From a virus, in IMG/VR virus record IMGVR_UViG_3300025413_000060, positions 1 to 39,733 of that record: DNA of 39,733 bases; one strand, 5' to 3'. The position numbers and the translations under genes were made by a program. A model generated the notes under the pieces. The model did no database searches, was not told the DNA's origin, and saw nothing but the letters and a program-made list of their open reading frames with translations. Every line of letters begins with the position of its first letter. The first letter of the stretch is position 1. Of the stretch, positions 29,060 to 37,162 are shown piece after piece.

Positions 29060-29507
29060 AAAAATGACCATTGATGACTTTGAAAAGAAGTATACACTGG
29101 TAAAGAACCACCTTGATGAGCATGCATCTTTTGATGGGTGTATGTTTGAGACACATGGTGAAGAACTTGAGTATGTACTTGAACAAGTAAAAGGAAATAA
29201 AGTATGGACAGTTATTGATTGTAGTGGTTGGTATGGTATAACAGCAGGTTATCACTGGGTAAATCGTTTAGGATATTTAATTACCGAAGAAAGTTGGATG
29301 GATGATAGTGAAGAATATGTTATATCTAATGAAGGACCAGTAAATGATTGGTTTTTTGATCTTAGTGTAAAAGAGCAGAAAAGTTTGTTTCCTGATTTAA
29401 AAATAGATGATTGCAAAGACCTTGAGGATCAGCTTGAAGATGCATGGCATGACAACTGTGTTGATGAGAAAGAAGAAATTATGGAAAAATTTAAAACCGA
29501 TAAATAA
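29046..29507 (+). CDS. acidic hypothetical protein, 153 aa
   Basis: ATG 29046 (MQDNKKMTIDDFEKKYTLVK) is preferred over 29037; ATG 29064 (MTIDDF) is another candidate. The product is acidic with EYVLEQVKGNKVWTVIDCSG and GWYGITAGYHWVNRLGYLIT. The pattern VWTVID.. .... YH.VNR.GYLIT is reminiscent of phage proteins of unknown function. The stop overlaps the next start (TAATG). Confidence 0.65.
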   Translation: MQDNKKMTIDDFEKKYTLVKNHLDEHASFDGCMFETHGEELEYVLEQVKGNKVWTVIDCSGWYGITAGYHWVNRLGYLITEESWMDDSEEYVISNEGPVNDWFFDLSVKEQKSLFPDLKIDDCKDLEDQLEDAWHDNCVDEKEEIMEKFKTDK

Positions 29508-29668
29508 TGAAACAAGAAATCGAAAAGAAGATCAAGTATTGGACAGCACAAGAAAGAAAGTTTATGAAGTTGTTTATACAAGATAACAAAAGATCTACCA
29601 GAGATCAGGTAATCAAGATACAAGAAAGATTAGCAGTTTACGAAGAAATTTTAACACTAATAAAGTAA
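29507..29668 (+). CDS. small basic helical protein, 53 aa
   Basis: ATG 29507 overlaps the previous stop as TAATG; stop TAA 29666-29668. Sequence MKQEIEKKIKYWTAQERKFM then IKIQERLAVYEEILTLIK: two amphipathic helices. Tight spacing on both sides supports a real gene. Function unknown. Confidence 0.6.
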   Translation: MKQEIEKKIKYWTAQERKFMKLFIQDNKRSTRDQVIKIQERLAVYEEILTLIK

Positions 29669-29670
29669 GT

Positions 29671-30336
29671 ATGGCAAAGACAGTTTGTATAGAATGTAAA
29701 CAGATAATGCAATGGGATGAAGAAACCCGTGAGATTATTATAGAAAAGCATCGTCATATCAATGTTGAGTATACGTGGTGGGACTTTGTGTATGAAAGTT
29801 GGGAAGAGAAGTTATTATCAATGGGTTTTGATATAACAGATACTGAGTTAGTTGATGAAAGAAAATATGATAAAGAAACCGGTAAATGGAAATCTACCGG
29901 TAAGAAAGTATCAAGAAAGGTTACTAACATTCAATTTTCTGGTTTCTGGTCTCAAGGTGATGGTGCATCTTTTACAGGTACTGTAGATTTTATAGTATGG
30001 TTAGAATATAAAAATGATCCAAAGTATGCAAGGATCTTAAAGTTAATGAAGAGTGGTGTCATATATAATGTTGCAAATATAAAACGTGATAGATGGCATA
30101 ACTACGTACATGAGAATACAACATCTTTATATACAGAATGGTATTTTGACAAACCCAATATTCAAAGTTTGCTAGATAAAATAGAAGCAGAATGTTTTCA
30201 ACATCACCGGGAACTAAATAAAGAGTTGTATAGAGATTTGGAAAATGAGTATGAACATCTTACAAGTGACGAACAAGTAAGAGATACTTTAGAAATTAAT
30301 GAATACGAATTTGATAACCAAGGTAACATGATGTAA
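29671..30336 (+). CDS. conserved phage protein with SQGDGASF motif, 221 aa
   Basis: A 221-residue protein, two bases after the previous stop. CIECKQ at residues 6-11 opens it. The conserved part is IQFSGFWSQGDGASFTGTVD, a motif I have seen in many phage hypothetical proteins. The C-terminus is helical and acidic (LYRDLENEYEHLTSDEQVRD; INEYEFDNQGN). The role is unknown. Confidence 0.7.
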   Translation: MAKTVCIECKQIMQWDEETREIIIEKHRHINVEYTWWDFVYESWEEKLLSMGFDITDTELVDERKYDKETGKWKSTGKKVSRKVTNIQFSGFWSQGDGASFTGTVDFIVWLEYKNDPKYARILKLMKSGVIYNVANIKRDRWHNYVHENTTSLYTEWYFDKPNIQSLLDKIEAECFQHHRELNKELYRDLENEYEHLTSDEQVRDTLEINEYEFDNQGNMM

Positions 30337-30338
30337 TT

Positions 30339-31340
30339 ATGAGCACAGAAACAAAAACAAAAAGAGTAAAGAAGGTATTTAGCAACATGTATGATATTGC
30401 ACACATCTTTGCTAATGAACCAGGTAGAGATTGTAAGTTTGGTAATGGGTTTGTAGAAAATAATGTTATATATAGTTATAATTATCACTTTCCTATAGCT
30501 AAAAGATATATAGATAAGAAAGGTAAGGTAACTATCTTCTTTACATTAGATACTTATAGTAACACAACTGCAAAGCATATTAGAAATGTAAGTGCTGCTA
30601 CTAAGCATCTTGATAGGCTGTATATGTATAATGTACCTAGATATGATGAAACTAATCACGGTAATAACATTAGCTATTGGATAGGTAAGATAAAAGAGTG
30701 TCTACAAAAAGCATCTAAAGCAAGAGAAAATAAAAGTTGGATAATATCTGAAGCACATGGTCATGTACAAAAGTTACAGAAGTACATGGAGTTCTTTAAA
30801 CTTAAAGCAGATAAAGAAATAAAGAAAGTTGTAGCTGATGCTTTAGATGATAAATGGCAGAGAGAAATAGAGGAGTACAACAAGAAGAAAGCAGAGAAAG
30901 AAGCTGATCCTTTTATAGAAGAGAAAAGGGAAAAAGCAAGGTTAGCAAGGGAAAAAGCTGAACTCAAGAAAAATGCAGAACAAATAGTAAAGTGGAGAAA
31001 CTTTGAAGTTAATTCCCCTTACCTGGAAGTAAGTAAAAGAATGAGATGGAGCAGTACATACAGAAACCTACCAGATCTTCTTAGATACGACCTTATGAAA
31101 GAAAGGGTGCAAACATCACAAAGAGTTGAGATACCGGTAGAAGCAGCTAAGAAATTCTACAGATACATACAGGTAATTCTTGCTAAAGGTGGATGTAACT
31201 CAGAGGAATGCTGTAACTATAAACTGTTGGACCTTTATAATGTAACAGAAGTGACTGAAGAACGTATCAAAGTGGGTTGCCATACCATTAGAATGGATGA
31301 AGTAAATAACATGGCTAGAAGTCTTGGGTGGATTAAATAA
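30339..31340 (+). CDS. conserved phage protein, 333 aa
   Basis: From ATG 30339, two bases after the previous stop. N-terminal residues ~40-100 (YSYNYHFPIAKRYIDKKGKV, TIFFTLDTYSNTTAKHIRNV) resemble DUF8033-like phage proteins, with HFPIA.RY and T..YS..T..H. Residues ~150-215 are a Lys/Glu coiled-coil helix (EKREKARLAREKAELKKNAE). The C-terminus carries CNSEECC and a CHTIRMDEVNNMARSLGW end. Function unknown. Confidence 0.65.
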   Translation: MSTETKTKRVKKVFSNMYDIAHIFANEPGRDCKFGNGFVENNVIYSYNYHFPIAKRYIDKKGKVTIFFTLDTYSNTTAKHIRNVSAATKHLDRLYMYNVPRYDETNHGNNISYWIGKIKECLQKASKARENKSWIISEAHGHVQKLQKYMEFFKLKADKEIKKVVADALDDKWQREIEEYNKKKAEKEADPFIEEKREKARLAREKAELKKNAEQIVKWRNFEVNSPYLEVSKRMRWSSTYRNLPDLLRYDLMKERVQTSQRVEIPVEAAKKFYRYIQVILAKGGCNSEECCNYKLLDLYNVTEVTEERIKVGCHTIRMDEVNNMARSLGWIK

Positions 31341-31363
31341 TAATCTGTTCAAAAACTGACTGC

Positions 31364-31511
31364 TTATAAATTCTTTGAAACCTGTAGCCACAAAGGGTTT
31401 CAGACTAAAAACGTATACTGCACTATATTGGTAGCACTACCTACCGCAAGAGTGTTTAGTACACCAATAGTCTGAAAACCAATACAGGCAAGGGTTTCAA
31501 AGGATTTATAG
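31364..31511 (+). ncRNA. 148-nt extended hairpin RNA element
   Basis: The arms pair along almost their whole length: 31364-31382 with 31493-31511 (19 pairs, two G-U), TGTA (31383-31386) with 31483-31486, GGTTTCAGACTA (31396-31407) with 31468-31480 (one bulged A), ATTGGT (31427-31432) with 31463-31468 (sharing its last base with the previous stem), and CACT/AGTG (31435-31454) around a loop holding CGCAAG. It lies between a conserved phage gene and the RepL-like gene. Confidence 0.65.
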
Positions 31512-31557
31512 TATGTCAGAAAATGTACAAAAATACAGAACATAAATATGTACAAAA

Positions 31558-32103
31558 ATGGATGAAAAGTTGGTTAATATAGAAGAATGTGGTAAATTTG
31601 TACAAAATCTGACAGAAATGAGTAGGAAATTACCACCAATAGATGAGAGTAAGTTAGTTACCAATCCTTTTGCACAAGAACTGATAGTAGAAGCTACTAA
31701 AGTAATGGATGAAGGGATCCTAATAAAAGATGAGGATGGTGTAATGCTACCTGCTCACCATTTTGTAGAAAGACAAAAAGCTACAAAGTTATACCACTAT
31801 CCAGGAAGCAAGGAAAAAGCAATGGAGTTGTCATCTGGTGCACTTAGAATGCTTGTATACATGGCATACACAATGGAGGGATCTAAAGACTGGTTAAGGG
31901 TAACACCAGAGACATACCAAAAGAAGTCAGAGAAAGGCAGTAGAAATACGTACAAAAGAGCTATTGATGAGTTGATAACACAGGGTTACATCACTCCCAC
32001 TATTTACAAGTATACTTATTGGGTAAATCCAATACTAATGTTTGCCGGCAGTAGAATAAAAAAGTATCCTACTAAAGTAAAAGTTAAAAACATAAAAGAT
32101 TAA
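31558..32103 (+). CDS. RepL-like winged-helix protein (first copy)
   Basis: A 181-residue protein. Residues ~90-170 follow the RepL plasmid-initiator pattern: LSSGALRMLVYMAYTMEGSK, GSRNTYKRAIDELITQGYIT, YTYWVNPILMFAGSRIK. In plasmids RepL binds an origin; in crAss-like phages homologues are common and probably act as replication or transcription regulators. The structured element 31364-31511 lies upstream. A second copy lies at 33890. Confidence 0.75.
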   Translation: MDEKLVNIEECGKFVQNLTEMSRKLPPIDESKLVTNPFAQELIVEATKVMDEGILIKDEDGVMLPAHHFVERQKATKLYHYPGSKEKAMELSSGALRMLVYMAYTMEGSKDWLRVTPETYQKKSEKGSRNTYKRAIDELITQGYITPTIYKYTYWVNPILMFAGSRIKKYPTKVKVKNIKD

Positions 32104-32108
32104 AGCTA

Positions 32109-32396
32109 ATGATAAGCAATAAAAAGAAGTTAGCATTATTAGAACTCCCTGAAACAAAGGGAGTTCTATTTGATGCTTTAGTTACTTTTGTAGGAGAAGC
32201 AAGAGGTGAGGAGGTTGATGAGATACACCTTGCAAATATGGCAGAAGCTATAATGGTATCTTTAAAGAGACAGTATCAACCTATAGTACAAAGTAATCCT
32301 AAGCAAATTGATCTTGAGGATAGTATAGAGGAAATCCAATCACACCCGGATTATAAAAATATAAAGGATGGTAAAGAATTTACAAATGATAAATAG
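32109..32396 (+). CDS. hypothetical protein, 95 aa
   Basis: From ATG 32109, five bases after the RepL-like gene. Sequence MISNKKKLALLELPETKGVL, FDALVTFVGEARGEEVDEIH; acidic and helical; no motif. Probably part of the same transcript. Function unknown. Confidence 0.6.
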   Translation: MISNKKKLALLELPETKGVLFDALVTFVGEARGEEVDEIHLANMAEAIMVSLKRQYQPIVQSNPKQIDLEDSIEEIQSHPDYKNIKDGKEFTNDK

Positions 32397-32407
32397 ACTT
32401 AATTAAA

Positions 32408-32659
32408 ATGCAACAGAACAAAATAACAACAGCTATTGCTGTAGAGTATCTATCAAAAGCTTTGAAAGAAGATCCTGGATATTGGGAATCATGGAAAGCA
32501 AATATTGCAATGTGTATTTATGATCAATATGTAAAAGAGATACCAAAATCTTTAGAAGAAGTATCTCACTACGATATAATACAAATTGCAAACACAGGAG
32601 CAGATAACTTTCTTAAATTGTTAACAGCAGAAAAAACAACAGAGAGTGAGCAAAGCTAA
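32408..32659 (+). CDS. hypothetical protein, 83 aa
   Basis: From ATG 32408. It follows the pattern seen in other small phage proteins: VEYLSKALKEDPGYWESWKA, NIAMCIYDQY..., HYDIIQIANTGADNFLKLLT. The W..NIA....D and .IAN..A..FL..L motifs are familiar from phage hypothetical proteins. The last 14 bases overlap the nuclease gene. Confidence 0.65.
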   Translation: MQQNKITTAIAVEYLSKALKEDPGYWESWKANIAMCIYDQYVKEIPKSLEEVSHYDIIQIANTGADNFLKLLTAEKTTESEQS

Positions 32660-33254
32660 AAAAGAACAGCAGTATTATAACGGAATACAAATTGATAGTA
32701 TTGAGGAACAAATGGCTGTTATGTACTTTGAGGAGCTTATAGAAGCTGGATATGTAAAAAGTATAGAAAGAGCTGAGACATTTTTATTATCTGAAAAAGT
32801 GCAAAATAAATACACTCAGTTAGTAGAAATGAAAACAAAAATCAAACAAGTTGAAAAGAATCAGGTACTTCTTGAAGAACATGTTTATACTCCTGAGTTT
32901 AAAGTTAATTGGACAGAAAAAGCATTGTATATTCTTATGACTAACATGGGACAATACAATACAAAAATTACCCAGCCTTTTATGGGAAACTATCCTGATT
33001 TAGATAATTTAACCTCTTACATAGAGGTAAAACCAAACTTTGATCATCACAATATGACAAGGTTGTTTAAGATTAACCAAAAGTGGATGTATCAAGAGCA
33101 CAATGAATTTGTAAATCTGGTACAACCTCATAAACTATTTGAAGAAACCTTTACTCCAACTGCTTATTTAAAAACTGCTACCGGTAAGCAAAGAGTAATT
33201 CATTGGAAGGTGAGAACATTAGAAGAATATTTAGACACTTTAACAAATCAATAA
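32646..33254 (+). CDS. predicted PD-(D/E)XK endonuclease, GTG start, 202 aa
   Basis: The GTG at 32646 is needed: the N-terminal YYNGIQIDSIEEQMAVMYFE is the start of the nuclease pattern (Y.G..FDS..E) and no ATG precedes it. Then VYTPEFKVNWTEKALYILMT and YIEVKPNF give the acidic PE...EVK residues of PD-(D/E)XK nucleases, as in DUF1064-type phage nucleases (Y.G..FDS, YTPDF, EVKG). The C-terminal part (KLFEETFTPTAYLKTATGKQ) is unassigned. DNA processing or Holliday-junction cleavage is inferred. Confidence 0.65.
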   Translation: MSKAKKEQQYYNGIQIDSIEEQMAVMYFEELIEAGYVKSIERAETFLLSEKVQNKYTQLVEMKTKIKQVEKNQVLLEEHVYTPEFKVNWTEKALYILMTNMGQYNTKITQPFMGNYPDLDNLTSYIEVKPNFDHHNMTRLFKINQKWMYQEHNEFVNLVQPHKLFEETFTPTAYLKTATGKQRVIHWKVRTLEEYLDTLTNQ

Positions 33255-33634
33255 TGAAAAAACAGATAGCAGACATCAAAGCATTTCAAACAGCATTTGA
33301 ATGCAATGTGCTCCCGGTACCAACAATGCCGGCAAAACCAATTCAACATCTTCGTGAAAGATTACTACAAGAGGAACTTGATGAATTAAAAGTAGCAAAT
33401 ATTGATGGTGATATTGTAGAAGTAGCAGATGCTTTGGTTGATATTATGTATGTACTGTTAGGTACGGCATGTGAATACGGTCTTATAGACAAGATGGAAG
33501 AGATGTGGGATCTGGTACACGCATCTAACATGAGTAAACTGGACGAGAATGGAAGACCTATTCGTAGGGAGGACGGTAAAATAATAAAGCCTCCTACTTA
33601 TGTAAAGGTAGATCTTAAACCTCTTTTCTTATAA
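33254..33634 (+). CDS. MazG-like nucleotide pyrophosphohydrolase
   Basis: I choose ATG 33254 in the TAATG overlap. A 126-residue all-alpha protein: LRERLLQEELDELKVANIDG (EELxE), VEVADALVDIMYVLLGTACE (EVADALVDxxYV, EXXD metal ligands), then VHASNMSKLDENGRPIRRED and GKIIKPPTYV, typical for phage MazG/PRA-PH-like enzymes. It hydrolyses nucleoside triphosphates to monophosphates; in phages it may reshape nucleotide pools or (p)ppGpp. Confidence 0.85.
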   Translation: MKKQIADIKAFQTAFECNVLPVPTMPAKPIQHLRERLLQEELDELKVANIDGDIVEVADALVDIMYVLLGTACEYGLIDKMEEMWDLVHASNMSKLDENGRPIRREDGKIIKPPTYVKVDLKPLFL

Positions 33635-33694
33635 AGGTGGTAAAGTTATAGAATAGATATAGTGGAATAAGCCACTGGTAAGGCTTTGCGTACT

Positions 33695-33801
33695 AAATAA
33701 CTATCTCTCAAAATAGTTAAAGGGTGTCTACAGAATAGTTAGGTACATTCTTAACTATTTTCAGGGATAGTTATTTTATTTTTACTATCTCTCAAAATAG
33801 T
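33695..33801 (+). repeat. three operator-like sites with inverted and direct copies
   Basis: ACTATCTCTCAAAATAGT occurs at 33700-33717 and again at 33784-33801 (84 bases apart). The inverted partner ACTATTTTCAGGGATAGT lies at 33754-33771. The first and second form a 26-base inverted repeat (33695-33720 with 33751-33776, two mismatches). Each box is itself ACTAT-N8-ATAGT. The second is followed by TTTTATTTTT, so the pair could also act as a terminator. It precedes the second RepL-like gene by 88 bases. Confidence 0.65.
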
Positions 33802-33889
33802 ACAAACATAAAAATAATAGTGTAGTACCGTAAATAAAATGTGCTAATAAAAATATAAATTAGTACCTTAGCGTAAAATATATACACTA

Positions 33890-34426
33890 ATGGACAGGAA
33901 ACCGTTTTTAAAACAAATAAGAGTGGATAATGTAGATGCAATAACTAAACATGGTGAACATTATACAGCACAAAAAAAGTTTCAAATAGTAGAGGAAGAC
34001 AATGCTAAATTTTTACTGATGTTTCACCATATATCAGCATTCATGAATGGTTTAGATAGTCTTGTTGATGTTAAACTAATGAATTGGATATCTGACAATA
34101 TGAATTACAATGACAGTATCATAATACTAGATAAGTACTACAAACAGAAAGCAGCAGAGTATGTAGGATTTAGCTATTCGGCAGTTGAAAAATCAATTAG
34201 TTCTTTAACAGCAAAAGGGTTTTTAGTTAAGCACAACTGCAAAAGATGTGCAAGGTATCATGTAAACCCATCTTATATATGGTATGGAGATAAAGCTGTA
34301 AGAGATGGTAAATTAAAATTTGTATTGGAACTAATGCAATACCAAGATCTTCCAGATAGAGAACAAGAAATATTAGATGACATAGAAAGAGCATCTGAAC
34401 ATTACAAAAACCAACAAAAAAAATAA
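33890..34426 (+). CDS. RepL-like winged-helix protein (second copy)
   Basis: A 178-residue protein with a RepL-type winged-helix order: FLLMFHHISAFMNGLDSLVD, YVGFSYSAVEKSISSLTAKG, FLVKHNCKRCARYHVNPSYI, WYGD. CKRC adds two Cys. Residues 1-40 are unique. The helix-turn-helix residues AEYVGFSYSAVEKSISSL fit a DNA-binding recognition helix. It lies directly downstream of the triple site, so it probably binds there as initiator or autoregulator; inferred. Confidence 0.7.
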   Translation: MDRKPFLKQIRVDNVDAITKHGEHYTAQKKFQIVEEDNAKFLLMFHHISAFMNGLDSLVDVKLMNWISDNMNYNDSIIILDKYYKQKAAEYVGFSYSAVEKSISSLTAKGFLVKHNCKRCARYHVNPSYIWYGDKAVRDGKLKFVLELMQYQDLPDREQEILDDIERASEHYKNQQKK

Positions 34427-34429
34427 ATA

Positions 34430-35515
34430 ATGGAACTACAAGCAAGAGTAGAGAGTACACAGTTATCTGAGAAACAATATCGTGGTTTAAAAGATAGATT
34501 GTCATATAGTTCTATAAAGCTATTTGATAATGATAGAAAAAGATTTTTTCACGAAGCTATTCTTGGAGAACCAAAAAAAGAAACAGAATCAGCATCTACC
34601 TTGATGGGTAGTCTGGTGCATTGTTTATTGGCAGGGCAACCATTTGATGAAAAATTTCATATGATCAGCGTGGTCGAACCTAAAGGTCAACTAAAAGAGT
34701 TGGTTGATGCATTGTTTAGACGTACTCTTAAAAGTATGGTTGATGGTGTAGTTACTGAGAAGTTTGAGATATTGTTTACAGATGCAGTGCAAGAAGTAAA
34801 GTATGATGTTACCGGTAAAGAAGTAGCATTTAAAGGCAAAGACCTTGATAAGATAGTAGGTATGTTTGAGGGTGATGCTGAGATCTATTATAAAGAGTTA
34901 CTGCAGACTATAGGTAAATCAGTAGTAACTGTAAACCTTGTTACAAAAGCAGAGCAGATAGTACAAAAGCTACAGGGACATTCGTACACGTATGAATATG
35001 CAAATGCTCGTAGTGCTCAAGGTATTGATGTATTTAATGAACTAACTATTCTTTTCGAGATAGACGGTGTACCGTACAAGTCAATGCTTGACAAGGTAAT
35101 TGTTAACCATGATGCAAAAACTATTGAATTGCTTGACTGGAAGACATCATGGGACAATGAGGAGCCACAAAGAGCATATCTGAAATTTGGGTATTATCTA
35201 CAAGCCCCATTGTATGACTATGCATTGAGTCAATGGGCAAAAGAACATGGCCTGGAAAATTACACAATTGTACCAATGAAGTACATTTTCTGTGATACAT
35301 CAGGTTTTGCTGATCCTGTAGTTCTTGCATTATCTCAAGATGATTTGATTGCCGGTTGGAACGGTTTCAAACTTAGGGGATATGAATACAGAGGTTTAAA
35401 AGAGTTGATGAGTGACATTGCCTGGCACGTTGATACGGGCAATTGGGCAACTTCAAAGGCAATTTATGAAGCCAATGGACACCTGCAGCTCGCATTAGAT
35501 TACGAGCAAAAATAG
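34430..35515 (+). CDS. PD-(D/E)XK nuclease (RecB-like)
   Basis: A 361-residue protein. LSYSSIKLFDNDRKRFFHEA opens (the S.S....F....P..F pattern), then TLMGSLVHCLLAG (GSLVH), later YKSMLDKVIVNHDAKTIELL and DWKTSWDNEE (the D...D-x(n)-DWKT core), followed by FGYYLQAPLYDYALSQWAKE (Y..QAPLY). This is a RecB/Cas4-type nuclease fold used for exonuclease or recombination. It is translated after the RepL-like gene (three bases). Confidence 0.85.
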   Translation: MELQARVESTQLSEKQYRGLKDRLSYSSIKLFDNDRKRFFHEAILGEPKKETESASTLMGSLVHCLLAGQPFDEKFHMISVVEPKGQLKELVDALFRRTLKSMVDGVVTEKFEILFTDAVQEVKYDVTGKEVAFKGKDLDKIVGMFEGDAEIYYKELLQTIGKSVVTVNLVTKAEQIVQKLQGHSYTYEYANARSAQGIDVFNELTILFEIDGVPYKSMLDKVIVNHDAKTIELLDWKTSWDNEEPQRAYLKFGYYLQAPLYDYALSQWAKEHGLENYTIVPMKYIFCDTSGFADPVVLALSQDDLIAGWNGFKLRGYEYRGLKELMSDIAWHVDTGNWATSKAIYEANGHLQLALDYEQK

Positions 35516-35655
35516 ATGTTAATTAACTTGTAGAAAATGGTTAAGTTATTTACCTTTACAGAGTAATAAAACTACTGCCATAGTTATACAAGATATTAAA
35601 TACTCCTTTGGGGTGACGGATGGCAGTCCTGATCCTCAGAGGAGTTTTTCATTTT

Positions 35656-36195
35656 ATGCAAGAAGAAATATGGAAACCTATAGCAGGTTATGAAGGTTAT
35701 TATGAAGTGAGTAATCTTGGAAGAGTAAAATCTTTATTTTTTACACAAAATTCTAGATGGGGGAAAGATACAATTAAAGTAAAAAAAGAGAAAATTAGAA
35801 AAAATGTATTAAATCCTGTAAACGGTTATTATTGTTTAACTATAACAAAAGATAAAAAATTTAAAGGTTATGCTATTCATAGATTAGTTGCAATAGCATT
35901 TATTCCTAATCCTGAAAACAAAAAAGAGGTTAATCACATAGATGGTAATAAATTAAATAATTCTGTCACTAATTTAGAATGGGTAACTGCTAAAGAAAAT
36001 ACACACCATTCTATAAATACAGGACTTAATCATGGCTTAACTGTTATTAGATTAAAAGCCATAGAAGCAAGAATAATGAAAAATAAAGGATATAAATCAA
36101 TTCAAATACAACGTGAATTAAATATATCAAAATCTGCACTTTGTAGAATATTAAATAATAAAACACATATTGATTATGGCAAAAACAACAAGTAA
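35656..36195 (+). CDS. NUMOD4-HNH homing endonuclease overlapping recA
   Basis: ATG 35656 (MQEEIWKPIAGYEGYYEVSN) gives 179 residues. NUMOD4 (EIWKPIAGYEGYYEVSNLGR), HNH (HRLVAIAFIPNPENKKEVNH, IDGNKLNNSVTNLEWVT) and a helix-turn-helix end (YKSIQIQRELNISKSALCRI). Its stop overlaps the recA start by 20 bases. In the fractured genes nearby the endonuclease overlaps the downstream part by 19 and 22 bases, so the style is shared. The recA N-terminus looks complete, so this endonuclease is probably free-standing. The 140 bases before it hold a stem ACTCCT/AGGAGT. Confidence 0.85.
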   Translation: MQEEIWKPIAGYEGYYEVSNLGRVKSLFFTQNSRWGKDTIKVKKEKIRKNVLNPVNGYYCLTITKDKKFKGYAIHRLVAIAFIPNPENKKEVNHIDGNKLNNSVTNLEWVTAKENTHHSINTGLNHGLTVIRLKAIEARIMKNKGYKSIQIQRELNISKSALCRILNNKTHIDYGKNNK

Positions 36196-37162
36196 ACCAA
36201 TTGAAGAACAAGACAAGTTTACAGAAACAATTAAAAAATTAGAAGCCCGTTATGGAGTTGGAACTATCATTCATGGTAAAGATGTGATACAAAACTTTGA
36301 AGTAGTACCAACAGGATCATTGACACTTGATGTTGCCATAGGTCTTGGTGGTAATCCTGTAGGTAAATTGATTGAGATATTTGGCCCGGAGAGTTCCGGT
36401 AAGTCAACTATGTGTCTGCATATGACAGCCGGTTTTCAAAAGCTTGGTGGTGAATGTTTACTTATTGATTTTGAGCATTCTTATGATAAAGCATATGCTA
36501 CTACACTTGGTGTAGATGTAGATAAGCTAACCATTATCCAGCCAGATTGTCTTGAGGATGGTTATAATATCATTGAGACTTTGATCAGAACAGGTAAGGT
36601 AAGGTTTGTGATCATTGACTCACATACTGCAGGTATGACCAAAAAAGTTATTGAAGGTGAAACCGGCGATGCTACTGTAGCTTCTCAGGCTAGAATCAAT
36701 AGCCAAGCTCTTGGTAAGATTAAACCACTTTTGATGCCAAATAGGTGCACCATGATAGGTGTATCACAGCTTCGTGCTGATATTGGTGGTTACGGTGGCG
36801 ATAAACCTACCGGCGGCAATGCATGGAAGTTCTACAGTGATATCAGGTACAAGGTATTCAAGATCAATGACAAGGCAAATGAGTCAAATAAGACTACTGT
36901 AGAGGTCATCAAGAATAAGTGTGCACCACCATTTGGCAAGGCCGAGTTTAGCATTAACTGGGGTACCGGTGTAGACCGCCAAAAAGAACTGATCGACTTT
37001 GCTACGGAGCTTGGCTTCATCAAGGTAGGTGGTTCATGGTTTACTATAGGTGAAACTAAACTGCAAGGTATGGATAAAGTCAAAGAATTTCTTAATGACA
37101 ATCCGGAATATAGTGCAGACCTTGAGGCAAAGGTAATAGAGAAAATAAAAGGAGGCAAGTAA
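36176..37162 (+). CDS. recA: RecA-family recombinase
   Basis: ATG 36176 (MAKTTSKPIEEQDKFTETIK) gives 328 residues. Walker A GPESSGKST (residues 70-78), LIDFEHSYDKAYA (LIDxEH), VIIDSHTAGMT (Walker B), then CTMIGVSQLRADIGGYGGDK (L2/N-Q region) and GGNAWKFYSDIRYKV (the GG.ALKFY..). It lacks nothing essential that I can see, though it is shorter at the C-terminus than bacterial RecA. It would promote strand exchange. The start lies inside the upstream endonuclease, which probably limits its expression. Followed by an overlapping gene (TAATG). Confidence 0.93.
   Translation: MAKTTSKPIEEQDKFTETIKKLEARYGVGTIIHGKDVIQNFEVVPTGSLTLDVAIGLGGNPVGKLIEIFGPESSGKSTMCLHMTAGFQKLGGECLLIDFEHSYDKAYATTLGVDVDKLTIIQPDCLEDGYNIIETLIRTGKVRFVIIDSHTAGMTKKVIEGETGDATVASQARINSQALGKIKPLLMPNRCTMIGVSQLRADIGGYGGDKPTGGNAWKFYSDIRYKVFKINDKANESNKTTVEVIKNKCAPPFGKAEFSINWGTGVDRQKELIDFATELGFIKVGGSWFTIGETKLQGMDKVKEFLNDNPEYSADLEAKVIEKIKGGK

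Noticed and set aside
35516-36195. Group I intron around the HNH upstream of recA
   Set aside because: No R or S elements are visible, the preceding nuclease gene has a normal end, and recA has a complete N-terminus.
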